Below are positions 18,895 through 28,319 of a DNA stretch of 64,000 bases, one piece after another. The notes beneath the pieces are model-generated. The model was given only the letters and a program-made list of their open reading frames with translations. It ran no database searches and had not been told where the DNA came from. Position 1 is the stretch's first letter. Every line of letters starts with the position of its first letter. Both the position numbers and the translations under genes were made by a program. Location of the stretch: the NCBI GenBank assembly GCA_025232375.1, contig CP060419.1, positions 1,177,001-1,241,000 of the forward strand, read 5' to 3'. The stretch is from Pseudoxanthomonas sp. NC8. Lineage in GTDB: Bacteria > Pseudomonadota > Gammaproteobacteria > Xanthomonadales > Xanthomonadaceae.

Positions 18895-21850
18895 ATGTCG
18901 AAGTATCCGCACCGCGGCGCCGCCGTGTCGCGCCTGCCTGTCCATCTGGCCCGTTCGACCCTGGCCTGGGCATCGCCCTGGCCCTGCCGGCCGGCATGCT
19001 CCACGCCCAAGAACAGAGCACGGCTGCGGCCGATGGCTCCACCACCGACAGCGCGGTCGAGCTCGACACCGTGGAGGTGCGGGGCATCCGCGCCAGCGTG
19101 ATGCGCGCGCAGGACATCAAGCGCGACGCCGACACGTTCGTCGACTCGGTCACCGCCCGGGACATCGGCGCGCTGCCTGACCGCAGCGTCACCGAAACCC
19201 TTTCGCGCATTCCCGGCGTGACCATCGACCGCTTCCTGTCGGTGGGTGACCCGGAGCACTTCTCCGCAGAAGGCGGCGGCGTGCAGGTCCGCGGCCTGAC
19301 CCAGGTCCGCTCCGAGCTCAACGGCCGCGACAGCTTCTCCGCCTCCGGTGGCCGCGCCCTCAGCTTCCAGGACGTGCCGTCGGAACTGATGGCCGGCGTG
19401 GACGTGTACAAGAACCAGACCGCGGAAATGATCGAGGGTGGCCTGGGCGGCACGGTCGACCTGCGCACGTTCATGCCCTTCGACTTCGAGGGCAAGAAGC
19501 TCGGCGCGTCCTTCAGTGTCAACAGGGGCGACTTCGCCGACAGCGTGCAGCCCTCGGGCTCGGTCCTGTTCAGCAACCGCTGGGAGACCGGCGCTGGCGA
19601 CTTCGGCATCCTGGTCGACCTTGGCCTCGTCCGACCTGGCCACGCGTACCGACGGCATGTTCGTGCGGCCGTTCTTCAACAACAGCAATGCCGACCTGAA
19701 CGGTGACGGCACCAACGATCCGCTGTGGATGCCGCGTGGTGCCGACTGGCGTTCCTCGACTACGAACGACAGCGCCAGGGCGCTTACGTGGCGATGCAGT
19801 GGCGGCCGAGCGACCGCGTCGAGGTGTTCGCCACGGCGTTCCAGAGCACCTACGACGAACTGTGGTACGAAGACGCGATCTTCCTCGACAACGATCCGCT
19901 GCAGATGCGGCTCGACACGACCAAGCCGTTCGAGCTCGACGGCAACGTGTTCGTCTCCGGCCGCCTGGCTTCGAACGGCAACATCCCGATGGGTGCCGAC
20001 ATCCGTGCGTCGCACCGCGACTCCAAGACCAGGACTTCTCCACCGGGCTGAAGTGGCTGGTCAGCGACCGCACTGAACTGTCCACCGAACTCCAGTACAT
20101 CAAGGCCACCACCAAGTCCCTGGACTCCACCGTCACGCTCGGGCTGAACGTCCCCTACATCGACGTGGACGTCAGCGGCGGCCATCCGGTAATCGGGGTC
20201 GATGAATCCTTCACCGCGAACCTCGGCAACTACTACTGGGCGTTCACGATGGACCACCAGGACGATAACGAGGCCGAGGAAATCGCCTTAGCGCGCGGAC
20301 CTGAAGCACAGCTTCGACAGCGGCTTTGTCGAGTCGGTGAAGCTCGGCGTGCGGGTGACCGACCGCGACGCCCACAGCATCGATACAGGCTATGACTGGC
20401 AGGCGGTGATCCAGCCGTGGATGCAGTGGTGGGCGCTGCCGGGCGGCGTGCCGCTGCCGGGCGTGGACCTCAACGACAAGGTCAACTCGAGCCTGGTCAA
20501 CCTCAGCTCGTTCGACAACTTCTACAAGGGCGATGCCATTACCCCGGGGGCGATCTATGCGCCGCTCCTGTCGACCGCGCTTGGCTTCCCGGCCAGCTAC
20601 CTGGGACATCCACAGCGCAGCCGATCCCTACTACCTGTGCTGCTACGCCGGGGTGTACGCGCCGCGGGACATCAAGGACGAGCAGTGGTCGAACATCCAG
20701 AAAGAGAAGACCTACACCGCCTACGCGATGCTGAACTTCGCGCTGGACGACCTGCGCGTGGATGGCAACGCCGGCGTGCGCGTGGTCCGCACCGAGAACA
20801 CCGCCAAAGGCTACGTAGTCTTCCCCAACGTGGCGTACGCGCGTACCTGGGCGCTGGCGAGACAGTGCCGGTGAGCGCGGAGAATTCGTACACCGACGTG
20901 CTGCCCAGCGCGAACGTGAAGTGGGACGTGGCTGACAACCTGCTGATGCGCTTCGCCGCGTCCAAGGCCATCGCACGCCCGGCCTTCAGCGACATGCAGG
21001 CCTACCAGCTGCTTACCGTGGGAATCAAGTAAGGCATCACGGCGCCCACCGATGGCAGCAGCCTGCCGGTCAGCGACCTCAACCTGAGCGGTTCCTCCAA
21101 CGACAACCCTTATCTGGAGCCGATGAAGGCCAACCAGTTCGACCTGTCGCTGGAGTGGTACTTCGATCCCGATCATGGCGGCATGACGTGGGTCAACCTG
21201 TTCTACAAGGACGTGAAGGACTACTTCCGCCAGCAGACGGAGTTCGTGGCCTACCCGGGCGCGGACGGCAACAACTACGACTACCTCGTCTCGCGCACGG
21301 TGAACATCGGCAAGGCGAAGATCCAGGGTGCGGAACTGGGCTGGAACCAGTTCTTCGATTTCCTGCCTGCGCCCTTCGATGGCCTGGGCATGTCGGCGAA
21401 CTACACCTACATCGACAGCTCGACCAAGATTCCCGCCGCCTCGAATGCGGTGCCGGTCGATACCGACGGCTCGACCTACGGTGATCTGCCCGCCGATGGC
21501 CTGTCGAAGAACTCGTACAACGTCGCGGCCTTCTACGAGAAGGGGCCATGGCAGGTGCGCCTGGCCTACAACTGGCGCAGCGAGTTCCTGCTCTCTGTCG
21601 GCCCGACCGGCTACAACGGCAACAACAACAACATCGCCTGGAAGCTGCCGGTGTACAGCGACGACTTCGGCCAGCTGGATGGTTCGATCTTCTACCGCTT
21701 CTCGGACCACGTGCAGCTCGGCCTGGAGATGAACAACCTCAACAACGCCGAACAGAGGACGATCATGCAGCAGAACGGCGCCGGGAAGCGGGTCACTTAT
21801 GGTACGTGAACGATCGTCGCTACGCGGCGACGCTCCGCCTGTCGTTCTGA
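18895..21850 (+). CDS. TonB-dependent receptor, xyloglucan-oligosaccharide uptake (second)
   Basis: Paralogue of the first receptor with the same plug landmarks: DTVEVRGIRASVMRAQDIK, DIGALPDRSVTETLSRIPGV and ELMAGVDVYKNQTAEMIEGG. ATG at 18895 follows AGGAGGGAAC; the signal peptide LGIALALPAGMLHAQ needs one C restored near 18968. Barrel strands include YTYIDSSTKIPAA and end WYVNDRRYAATLRLSF at 21850. Frames break near 19622, 19750, 20028, 20290, 20605, 20855 and 21795, and an in-frame TAA interrupts at 21031-21033 within TAAGG. About 985 residues expected. Two receptors in one locus suggest binding of differently decorated oligosaccharides. Confidence 0.85.
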
Positions 21851-21903
21851 GGGCACGGTGCGGGAAGGAGGTTCGCTTCCTTCCCGGCACCGCGGAAACA
21901 ATG

Positions 21904-21937
21904 CCCCCGACACGGTGTCACCGGGTCGGGGTTTTTT
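21904..21937 (+). terminator. Terminator after the second TonB receptor gene
   Basis: CCCCGAC/GTCGGGG stem, loop ACGGTGTCACCGG which can pair further, followed by six T residues. It lies about 55 bases after the receptor stop. Confidence 0.75.
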
Positions 21938-21975
21938 CTGTAGGGCACGACGGGTCGTTGCCGTGGCAGCCGACC

Positions 21976-22100
21976 CGGTCACCAAGGTGCTGATGGGGCC
22001 GCGCGCCTACCCGGACGGCACGGCTGACGAAACCCTGTACCCGCGCGCCTGGTTCATGAACGACCGTCGTTACCCGGTCGTCCTGCGCGCCAGCGGGTAA
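21976..22100 (+). pseudogene. Relic of a TonB-dependent receptor 3' end
   Basis: After the terminator, an open stretch encodes TKVLMGPRAYPDGTADET and then RAWFMNDRRYPVVLRASG with a TAA stop. This matches the last 40 residues of the first receptor (TKLLVGPRKYLRDG.., RAWFENDRRYSAVLRASW), more closely than it matches the adjacent second receptor. No start, signal or plug precedes it. It is best read as the scar of a lost or recombined third receptor gene. Confidence 0.7.
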
Positions 22101-22131
22101 CACCGGAACCTCCCGCAAGACGCTTCATTCC

Positions 22132-22163
22132 AGCCCGCGCGGGCGACCGCGCGGGCTCCTTTG
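22132..22163 (+). terminator. Hairpin terminator behind the receptor relic
   Basis: Eleven-base stem AGCCCGCGCGG/CCGCGCGGGCT with a GCGA loop and a short CCTTT tail, 32 bases past the relic stop. It looks like the original terminator kept with the relic. Confidence 0.6.
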
Positions 22164-22213
22164 CTCACGGGCCCGTAGTGCGGGCAGGAGTGGAGCGGGG
22201 GAGCGGGAGAGGA

Positions 22214-22228
22214 ATTCCACGGTGGAAT
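22214..22228. promoter_or_regulatory. Palindrome ATTCCACGGTGGAAT ahead of GH74
   Basis: Perfect seven-base arms around one G, about 160 bases upstream of the GH74 start, a distance similar to that of the ATTCC elements before the receptor genes. Candidate operator for the enzyme operon. Confidence 0.4.
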
Positions 22229-22386
22229 GGCTGGGGTACAACAAAGCATTGGTTGGGCATGACTGCCTCGCCTATGCTGCGGGAAGGTCCCATCTCGCCC
22301 CTCGCCGGGCGGTGGCCTGATGGCCAGGGGACGCGTTCCCGGGGCCACGGTCCAACACGAAGTCTGTCCTGGGGAGGGAACAGCGC

Positions 22387-24596
22387 GTGCGAGTCATCGC
22401 GATCCTGCTTGCCGTGCTTGCATGGCACGGTGGCCCGGCTGCGGCCGCCACCAAGGCCGAGGCCTACCAGTGGCGCAACGTCGCCATTGGCGGGGGCGGC
22501 TTCGTCACCGGCCTTGGTCTTCCATCCCGCCGAGCGCGGGCTCGCCTACGCCCGTACCGACGTCGGCGGTGCCTACCGCTGGGAGGCCGGCGCGCGCCGC
22601 TGGGTCCCGCTGACCGACTGGATCGGCCACGACGACGCCAACCTCACCGGCATCGAGAGCCCGCGGCGGTCGATCCGTCCGATCCGTCACGGGTCTACCT
22701 GGCCGCCGGCACCTATACCAGCGAGCGCGCCGGCAACGGCGCGATCCTGCGCTCGGCCGACCGCGGCGCGAGCTTCCAGCGCAGCGACCTGCCGTTCAAG
22801 CTCGGCGGCAACGAGCTGGCGCGCGGCAACGGCGAACGCCTGGCGGTGGATCCGAACGACGGGCGCGTGCTGTTCCTGGGTTCGCGTGCGCACGGCCTGT
22901 GGCGCAGCGAGGACCACGGTGCGCGCTGGAAGCGGGTGGACGCGTTCCCCGCGCTGGCCACGTCCGAGTCGGCCGGCGCCAGCAACTGGCGCAAGCAGGC
23001 GATCGGCATCGTCTTCGTCGCGTTCGACCCGGCCAGTGGACCGGCCGGCGCGCCGACCCCGGTGCTGTATGCCGGTGTCTCCAGCCGCGAGGGCGGGCTG
23101 TTCCGCTCCGCCGACGCGGGAAAGACCCTGGCAGGCCGTGGCCGGCCAGCCGACCGGATTGCGACCGAACCACATGGTCCGCGACGCACGCGGCGATTTC
23201 CTGCTCAGCTACGGCGACGAGCCCGGTCCCGACGCCATGGGCAATGGTGCGGTGTGGCGGTATTCGCCGGCTCGCGGCGCCTGGACCGACATCACCCCCG
23301 CGCCGCAGTCCAGCGACCTGCAGGGCGACGGTTTCGGCTGGGGCGCGGTGGCGGTGGATGCCTCCAACCCGGACGTGATCGTCGCGACCACCTTCAACCG
23401 CTGGGCGCCGCGCGACGACATCTACCGCAGCACCGATGGCGGCAAGCGCTGGAAGCCGCTGTTCGAGCGCTCCGAATTCGACCATTCCGCCTCGCCGTGG
23501 ACCGCGCAGGCCAAGCCGCACTGGATGGCCGACATCGAGATCGACCCGCACGATCCGGACCGCGTGCTGTTCGTCACCGGTTACGGCCTGTGGGCTTCGC
23601 GCGACATGACCGCGGCCGATCGCGGCGGCACCGTGCACTGGGTGTTCGACGACACCGGCCTCGACGAGACCGTGCCGCTGGACCTGCTCAGTCCGCCGCA
23701 GGGTGCACCGCTGGTCAGCGGCCTGGGCGACATCGACGGCTTCCGCCACGACGACCTGCAGCGCACCACCACCCAGTTCGCCACGCCGCCGCGCTACAGC
23801 AATACCGAAAGCCTCGACTACGCCGGCCGGCAGCCGTTGCTGCTGGTCCGCGCCGGCCACCTGCACCATGCCGATCCGGCGAACGTGCGCGCGGCGTACT
23901 CGCGCGATGGCGGCAGCACGTGGACCGCGTTCACCCGCGAGCCGCCCGCCACCGAAGGCGAAGGCCGGGCGAGCGTGGCGATCTCGGCCGACGGTGCGCG
24001 GGTCATCTGGCAGGCGCGCGGCGGACCGCACTGGATCACCGACAACTTCGGCGGCCGCTGGCAGAAGGTGCGCGGCTTGCCGGCCAGTGCCGTGATCGCG
24101 GCCGACCGGGTCGAAGCGGCGTTGTGGTACGGCTTCGATCCGCCCAGCGGCAAGCTGTACGTCAGCGGTGACGGCGGGGTCCAGTTCAACGGGATCGACA
24201 CCGGCGTCGGCGAGATCGGCGACTGGTTCCGCGGCGAGCTGCTGCCCGCGCCGGAGCGCACCGGCCTTGGCCTACTTCGCCGCGTCCTGGAAGGGCCTGA
24301 TGCGCTGGGGCGATGGCAAGCTGGTGCGCCTGCCCGGCGTGGAAAACGCCTTCGCCGCCGGCCTCGGCGCGCCGCGGCCGGGACGCGACAATCCCACCCT
24401 GTTCGTGTTCGGTAAGGTCGGCGTAAGGTCGGCCTCTACCGCTCCGACAACGAGGGCAAGGACTGGACGAGGATCGACGATCCGCAGCACCGCTTCGGCA
24501 GCGTGCGCATGCTGACCGGCGATGCGCGCGTGTTCGGTCGCGTCTACCTTGGCCACTGGTGGCCGCGGCATCATCTATGGAGAAGCACACCCATGA
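22387..24596 (+). CDS. GH74 endo-xyloglucanase
   Basis: Cleaves the xyloglucan backbone. The start is GTG at 22387 after GGGGAGGGAAC, followed by a signal peptide ending near GGPAAAA, so it acts outside the cytoplasm. The hallmark LAYARTDVGGAYRW with the catalytic Asp lies near residue 60; BNR-type Asp-box repeats follow (ILRSADRGASF, IYRSTDGGKRW), and VLFVTGYGLWASRD holds the probable second Asp. Two seven-bladed propellers fit the 735-residue length. Frames break near 22514, 22660, 23125, 24264 and 24413-24430; 22514 and 24264 read CCTTGG for CCTGG, and 24413 carries TAAGG twice. The stop overlaps the next ATG (ATGA). Confidence 0.9.
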
Positions 24597-26540
24597 AGCA
24601 CCGGATATTCGTCGCCGCCCGGTTTTGGTTCGCGCTGGCGCTGCCCGCGCTTGCCGCCGAGGCAGGACTCGAGTTGCCGCTGCTGTTCACCGACGGCGCG
24701 GTGCTGCAGCGCGACCACGCGCTGCCGGTGTGGGGACAGGCGGCGCCGGGTGCGCGGGTACAGGTCGAGTTCGATGGCGCCCGGGCACAGGCGGTCGCCG
24801 GCGCGGACGGGCGCTGGTCGCTGCAGCTGCCGGCGCACGCCGCCGGCGGGCCGTACACGCTGGTGGTGCGCGCCGGCAACGAGGAAAAGCGTATCGGCGA
24901 TGTGCTGGTCGGCGAGGTCTGGCTGGCGTCGGGCCAGTCGAACATGGAATGGCCGGTGGCCACGACGCTGCACGGCAAGGAGGACATCGCCGCCGCCGGT
25001 GACACCGCATTGCGCCACTACAAGGTGCCCAAGTCCTGGGCGGCGACGCCGCAGGCGCAGCTGGCTGGTGGCCGCTGGCTGCCGGCGACACCGCAGAACG
25101 TCGGCGAGTTTTCCGCGGCCGGCTACGCCTTCGCCCGCGAGCTGCGCAAGGTGCTCGGCGTGCCGGTGGGCATCATCGACAGCACCTGGGGTGGCAGCTC
25201 GATCGAGGCGTGGATGGATGCGTCGATGCTGGGCCTGGATGCGGCCGCGCTGGAGGCGAAGATGGCCGAGCGCCGCGCCGTCGACGAGCGCGTCGAGGCC
25301 GCGACCCGCGCCCGCCTTGGCCGGCTGGACGCCCGTCGATCCGGCGTCCGATGCGTTCGCTTCGGCGCAGCTGGACGACAGCGACTGGGCCGCGGTCGCG
25401 GTCCCCGCGATCTGGGAAACGCAGGGTTTCGCCGGCATGAACGGCGTGGCCTGGTACCGCACGAGTTTCGAGCTGAGCGCGCGCGAGGCCGCCGCCGGCA
25501 TGGTGCTGGGGCTGGGCCAGATCGATGATACCGACACGGCCTGGGTCAACGGCCAGCGCGTGGGCGGCGTCACCAACGGCTACAACGTGCCGCGCGTGTA
25601 CACGGTGCCGGCCTCGGCACTGCGCGCAGGACGCAACACGATCGCGGTGCGGGTAGAGGACGTAGGTGGTGGCGGCGGTATCGCCGGGATGCCGGCGGAG
25701 ATCTTCGTCCAGCCGGTCGGTGGGCAGCAGCGCACGCTCGCCGGCGACTGGCGCTTCCGCACCGCGGCGGTGACCGTTTCCACCGCCGACGACAAGAACA
25801 TGGTCGACACGCTTCTGTTCAACGCGATGATCCACCCGCTGCAGCCGTATGCGCTGGCCGGCGTGATCTGGTACCAGGGCGAGGCCAACGCCACCGAAGC
25901 GGGCGCGCATCGCTACCGCGAGCAGTTCAAGGCCATGATCGAAGGCTGGCGTGGGCAGTGGCACGCGCCGGGCCTGCCGTTCCTGTGGGCGCAGCTGGCC
26001 GCGTTCGGTTCCGGCGGCGACCGTCGTGACGCGGCCGGGGCCGTGCTCGACAGTCCTGGGCCACGCTGCGCGAATCGCAGTCGGCGGCGCTGGCGCTGCA
26101 GGCGACCGGTAAGGCGGTGCTGACCGACGCCGGCAACAGCCACGACATCCATCCGCGCGACAAGCACGTCGTCGGCCATCGCCTGGCGCTGGCGGCGCGG
26201 CACGTGGCCTATGGCGAACAGGGCCTTGGCCTACCGCGGGCCGGAGTTCCGTGCGGCCGAAGCGAAGGGTGGCGAACTGGTGCTGCACTTCGACGCAGTG
26301 CAGGGCGTGCTGGCGACGCGCGCCGGCGGCAACGCGCCGCGCGGCTTCGAGGTGGCCGGTGCGGACAAGCGCTTCCATCCGGCGCAGGCGCGCATCGTCG
26401 GCGATACGGTGGTCCTGCGCAGCACGGCCGTGGCCAAGCCGGAAGCGGCGCGCTACGCGTGGAGCGAAGATCCGGCGCAGGCCGACCTGGTCGGCGCCGA
26501 TGGTCTGCCGGCGTCGCCGTTCCGCACGCGGGCGTGGTGA
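24593..26540 (+). CDS. CE20-type carbohydrate acetylesterase (sialate O-acetylesterase fold)
   Basis: Removes acetyl groups from decorated glycans. Starts at ATG 24593, coupled to GH74; signal peptide FWFALALPALA. The catalytic Ser lies in ASGQSNMEW near residue 115 and the Asp/His pair in SHDIHPRDK near residue 525. Between the two SGNH halves sits a jelly-roll insertion (DDSDWAAVAVPAIWE to NTIAVRVED), the layout of the xyloglucan acetylesterase in Xanthomonas xyloglucan loci. Frames break near 25317 (CCTTGG), 26050 and 26224 (CCTTGG). About 645 residues. Specificity for acetyl-galactose of xyloglucan is inferred from the operon. Confidence 0.85.
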
Positions 26541-26551
26541 AGGAGTTGCAG

Positions 26552-28276
26552 ATGTCGATCCTGAAGGTGCATGGCATGAAGAACGGAACGAACTGGCGCG
26601 TCGCCGCCACCGCGTTGCTGGCCTTGCTGCTGGCCGCGTGCGGCAACGGCGGACAGGGCAATGACGGGCAGGGCAATGGTAAGGCGCCGACGAAGGCGGG
26701 CGATGCCGGTGCTGCCGATGCGACGGCCGCCGTGGCCGAGGCTCCGGTTCCGCAGATCGTCACCCGCGACGGTCGCCACGCGCTGCTGGTCGATGGCGAG
26801 CCGTTCCTGATCCTCGGTGCGCAGGTCAATAATTCCAGCAACTGGCCCAAGGCGCTGGAGAACGTGTGGCCGGCGATCGACGTGGTCAAGCCGAACACGG
26901 TGATGGTGCCGGTGGCCCAGGAGCAGGTCGAGGCGAAGGAGGGCACGTTCGACTTCTCCTTCGTCGACACGCTGCTGGAGCAGGCGCGCGAGCACGACGT
27001 GCGCCTGGTCCTGCTCTGGTTCGCGACCTGGAAGAACAACGGGCCGAACTACGCGCCGGCTAGGTGAAGCTGGATGACAAGCGCTTTCCGCGCGTGGTCA
27101 CCGCCGACGGCCGCACGCTGAACTCGCTCTCGCCGCTGGGCGAGGCGACGCTGGAAGCCGACCGCAAGGCCTTCGTCGAACTGATGAAGCACCTGAAGGC
27201 CGCCGACCCGCAGCGCACGGTGATCCTGGTCCAGCCGCAGAACGAACCGGGCACCTACGGCGCCGTGCGCGACTTCTCGCCGATGGCGCAGAAGGTGTTC
27301 GAAGGAGCGGTGCCGGAGGCGCTGGTGCGCAAGCTGGGCAGGCAGCCCGGCACCTGGCGCGAAGTGTTCGGCGCCGACGCCGACGAATTCTTCCACGCCT
27401 TGGCACATCGCCCACTACATCGATAAGGTCGCGGCCGCCGGCAAGGAGGTCTACCCGCTGCCGATGTACATCAACGCCGCGCTGCGCGGGCCGTTCAATC
27501 CCGGCCAGCCCGGCCAGTACGCCAGCGGTGGCCCGACCGACAACGTGCTCGACGTGTACAAGGCGGCCGCGCCGCACATCGACCTGCTGGCGCCGGACAT
27601 CTACATGCCCGAGTACACGCACTACACCACGGTGCTGGACCGCTATTCGCGGCCCGACAACCCGCTGTTCGTCGCCGAGACCGGCAATCGCGTCGAGTAC
27701 GCGCGCTACTTCTTCTCGGCACTGGGCGAGCAGGCGATCGGCTGGTCGCCGTTCGGCATCGACTATTCGAAGTATTCGAACTACCCGCTGGGCGCCAAGG
27801 TGATGAACCCGGAGACGCTGGAGCCGTTCGCGCTCAACTACCGGCTGGTGGCGCCGGCAGCGCGGGTGATCGCCAAAGCCAGCTTCGAAGGCAAGGTCCA
27901 CGGCACTGCCGAACAGCCCGGTAAGGCGGTGCAGACCCTGCCGATCGACGGGCGCTGGAAGGCGGTGGTGACCTATGGCGTGCCTCAGTTCTGGTTCCAG
28001 GGCGAGCCGCCGGGCAATCCGGAGCCGGTCGGTGGCGCGCTGGTCGTGCAGCTGGGCCCGGACGAATTCCTGCTCACCGGCATGCACGCGCGGATCACCC
28101 TGGTCGCGAACGACCCGGCCGTGGCCGACCGGCAGATCTACGAATATGTCGACGAAGGCACCTATGAAAACGGCGAGTGGGTGTTCCATCGCCGCTGGAA
28201 CGGCGACCAGACCGACTACGGACTCAACTTTTCCAGTGCCCCGCAGCTGCTGCGGGTGAAGCTGGCGACCTATTGA
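26552..28276 (+). CDS. GH35 beta-galactosidase with DUF5597 domain, lipoprotein
   Basis: Removes beta-galactose from xyloglucan side chains. ATG at 26552 follows AAGGAG, 11 bases after the acetylesterase stop. Signal with lipobox LLAAC (Cys30) predicts membrane anchoring. The (beta/alpha)8 domain begins LLVDGEPFLILGAQVNN; the acid/base Glu is in LVQPQNEPGTYG and the nucleophile Glu in NPLFVAETGN. The C-terminal third is DUF5597. The pair is that of Cellvibrio Bgl35A-like enzymes. The frame is cut at 27060, where WVK is read as a TAG stop in CTAGG, and at 27403 (CCTTGG). About 575 residues. Confidence 0.88.
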
Positions 28277-28319
28277 TCGAAAACAGGGTGCCCACGGGGC
28301 GCCGCAAGGGAGAAACGCG

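Noticed and set aside
21031..21033. In-frame TAA as the real stop of the second receptor
   Set aside because: It lies inside TAAGG, and the barrel continues in the same frame for about 270 codons to a normal terminal strand.
22178..24415. GH74 translation from the longer frame starting at 22178
   Set aside because: That start has no ribosome site or signal peptide. GTG at 22387 has both and the conserved leader; the frames merge only through the CCTTGG error near 22514.
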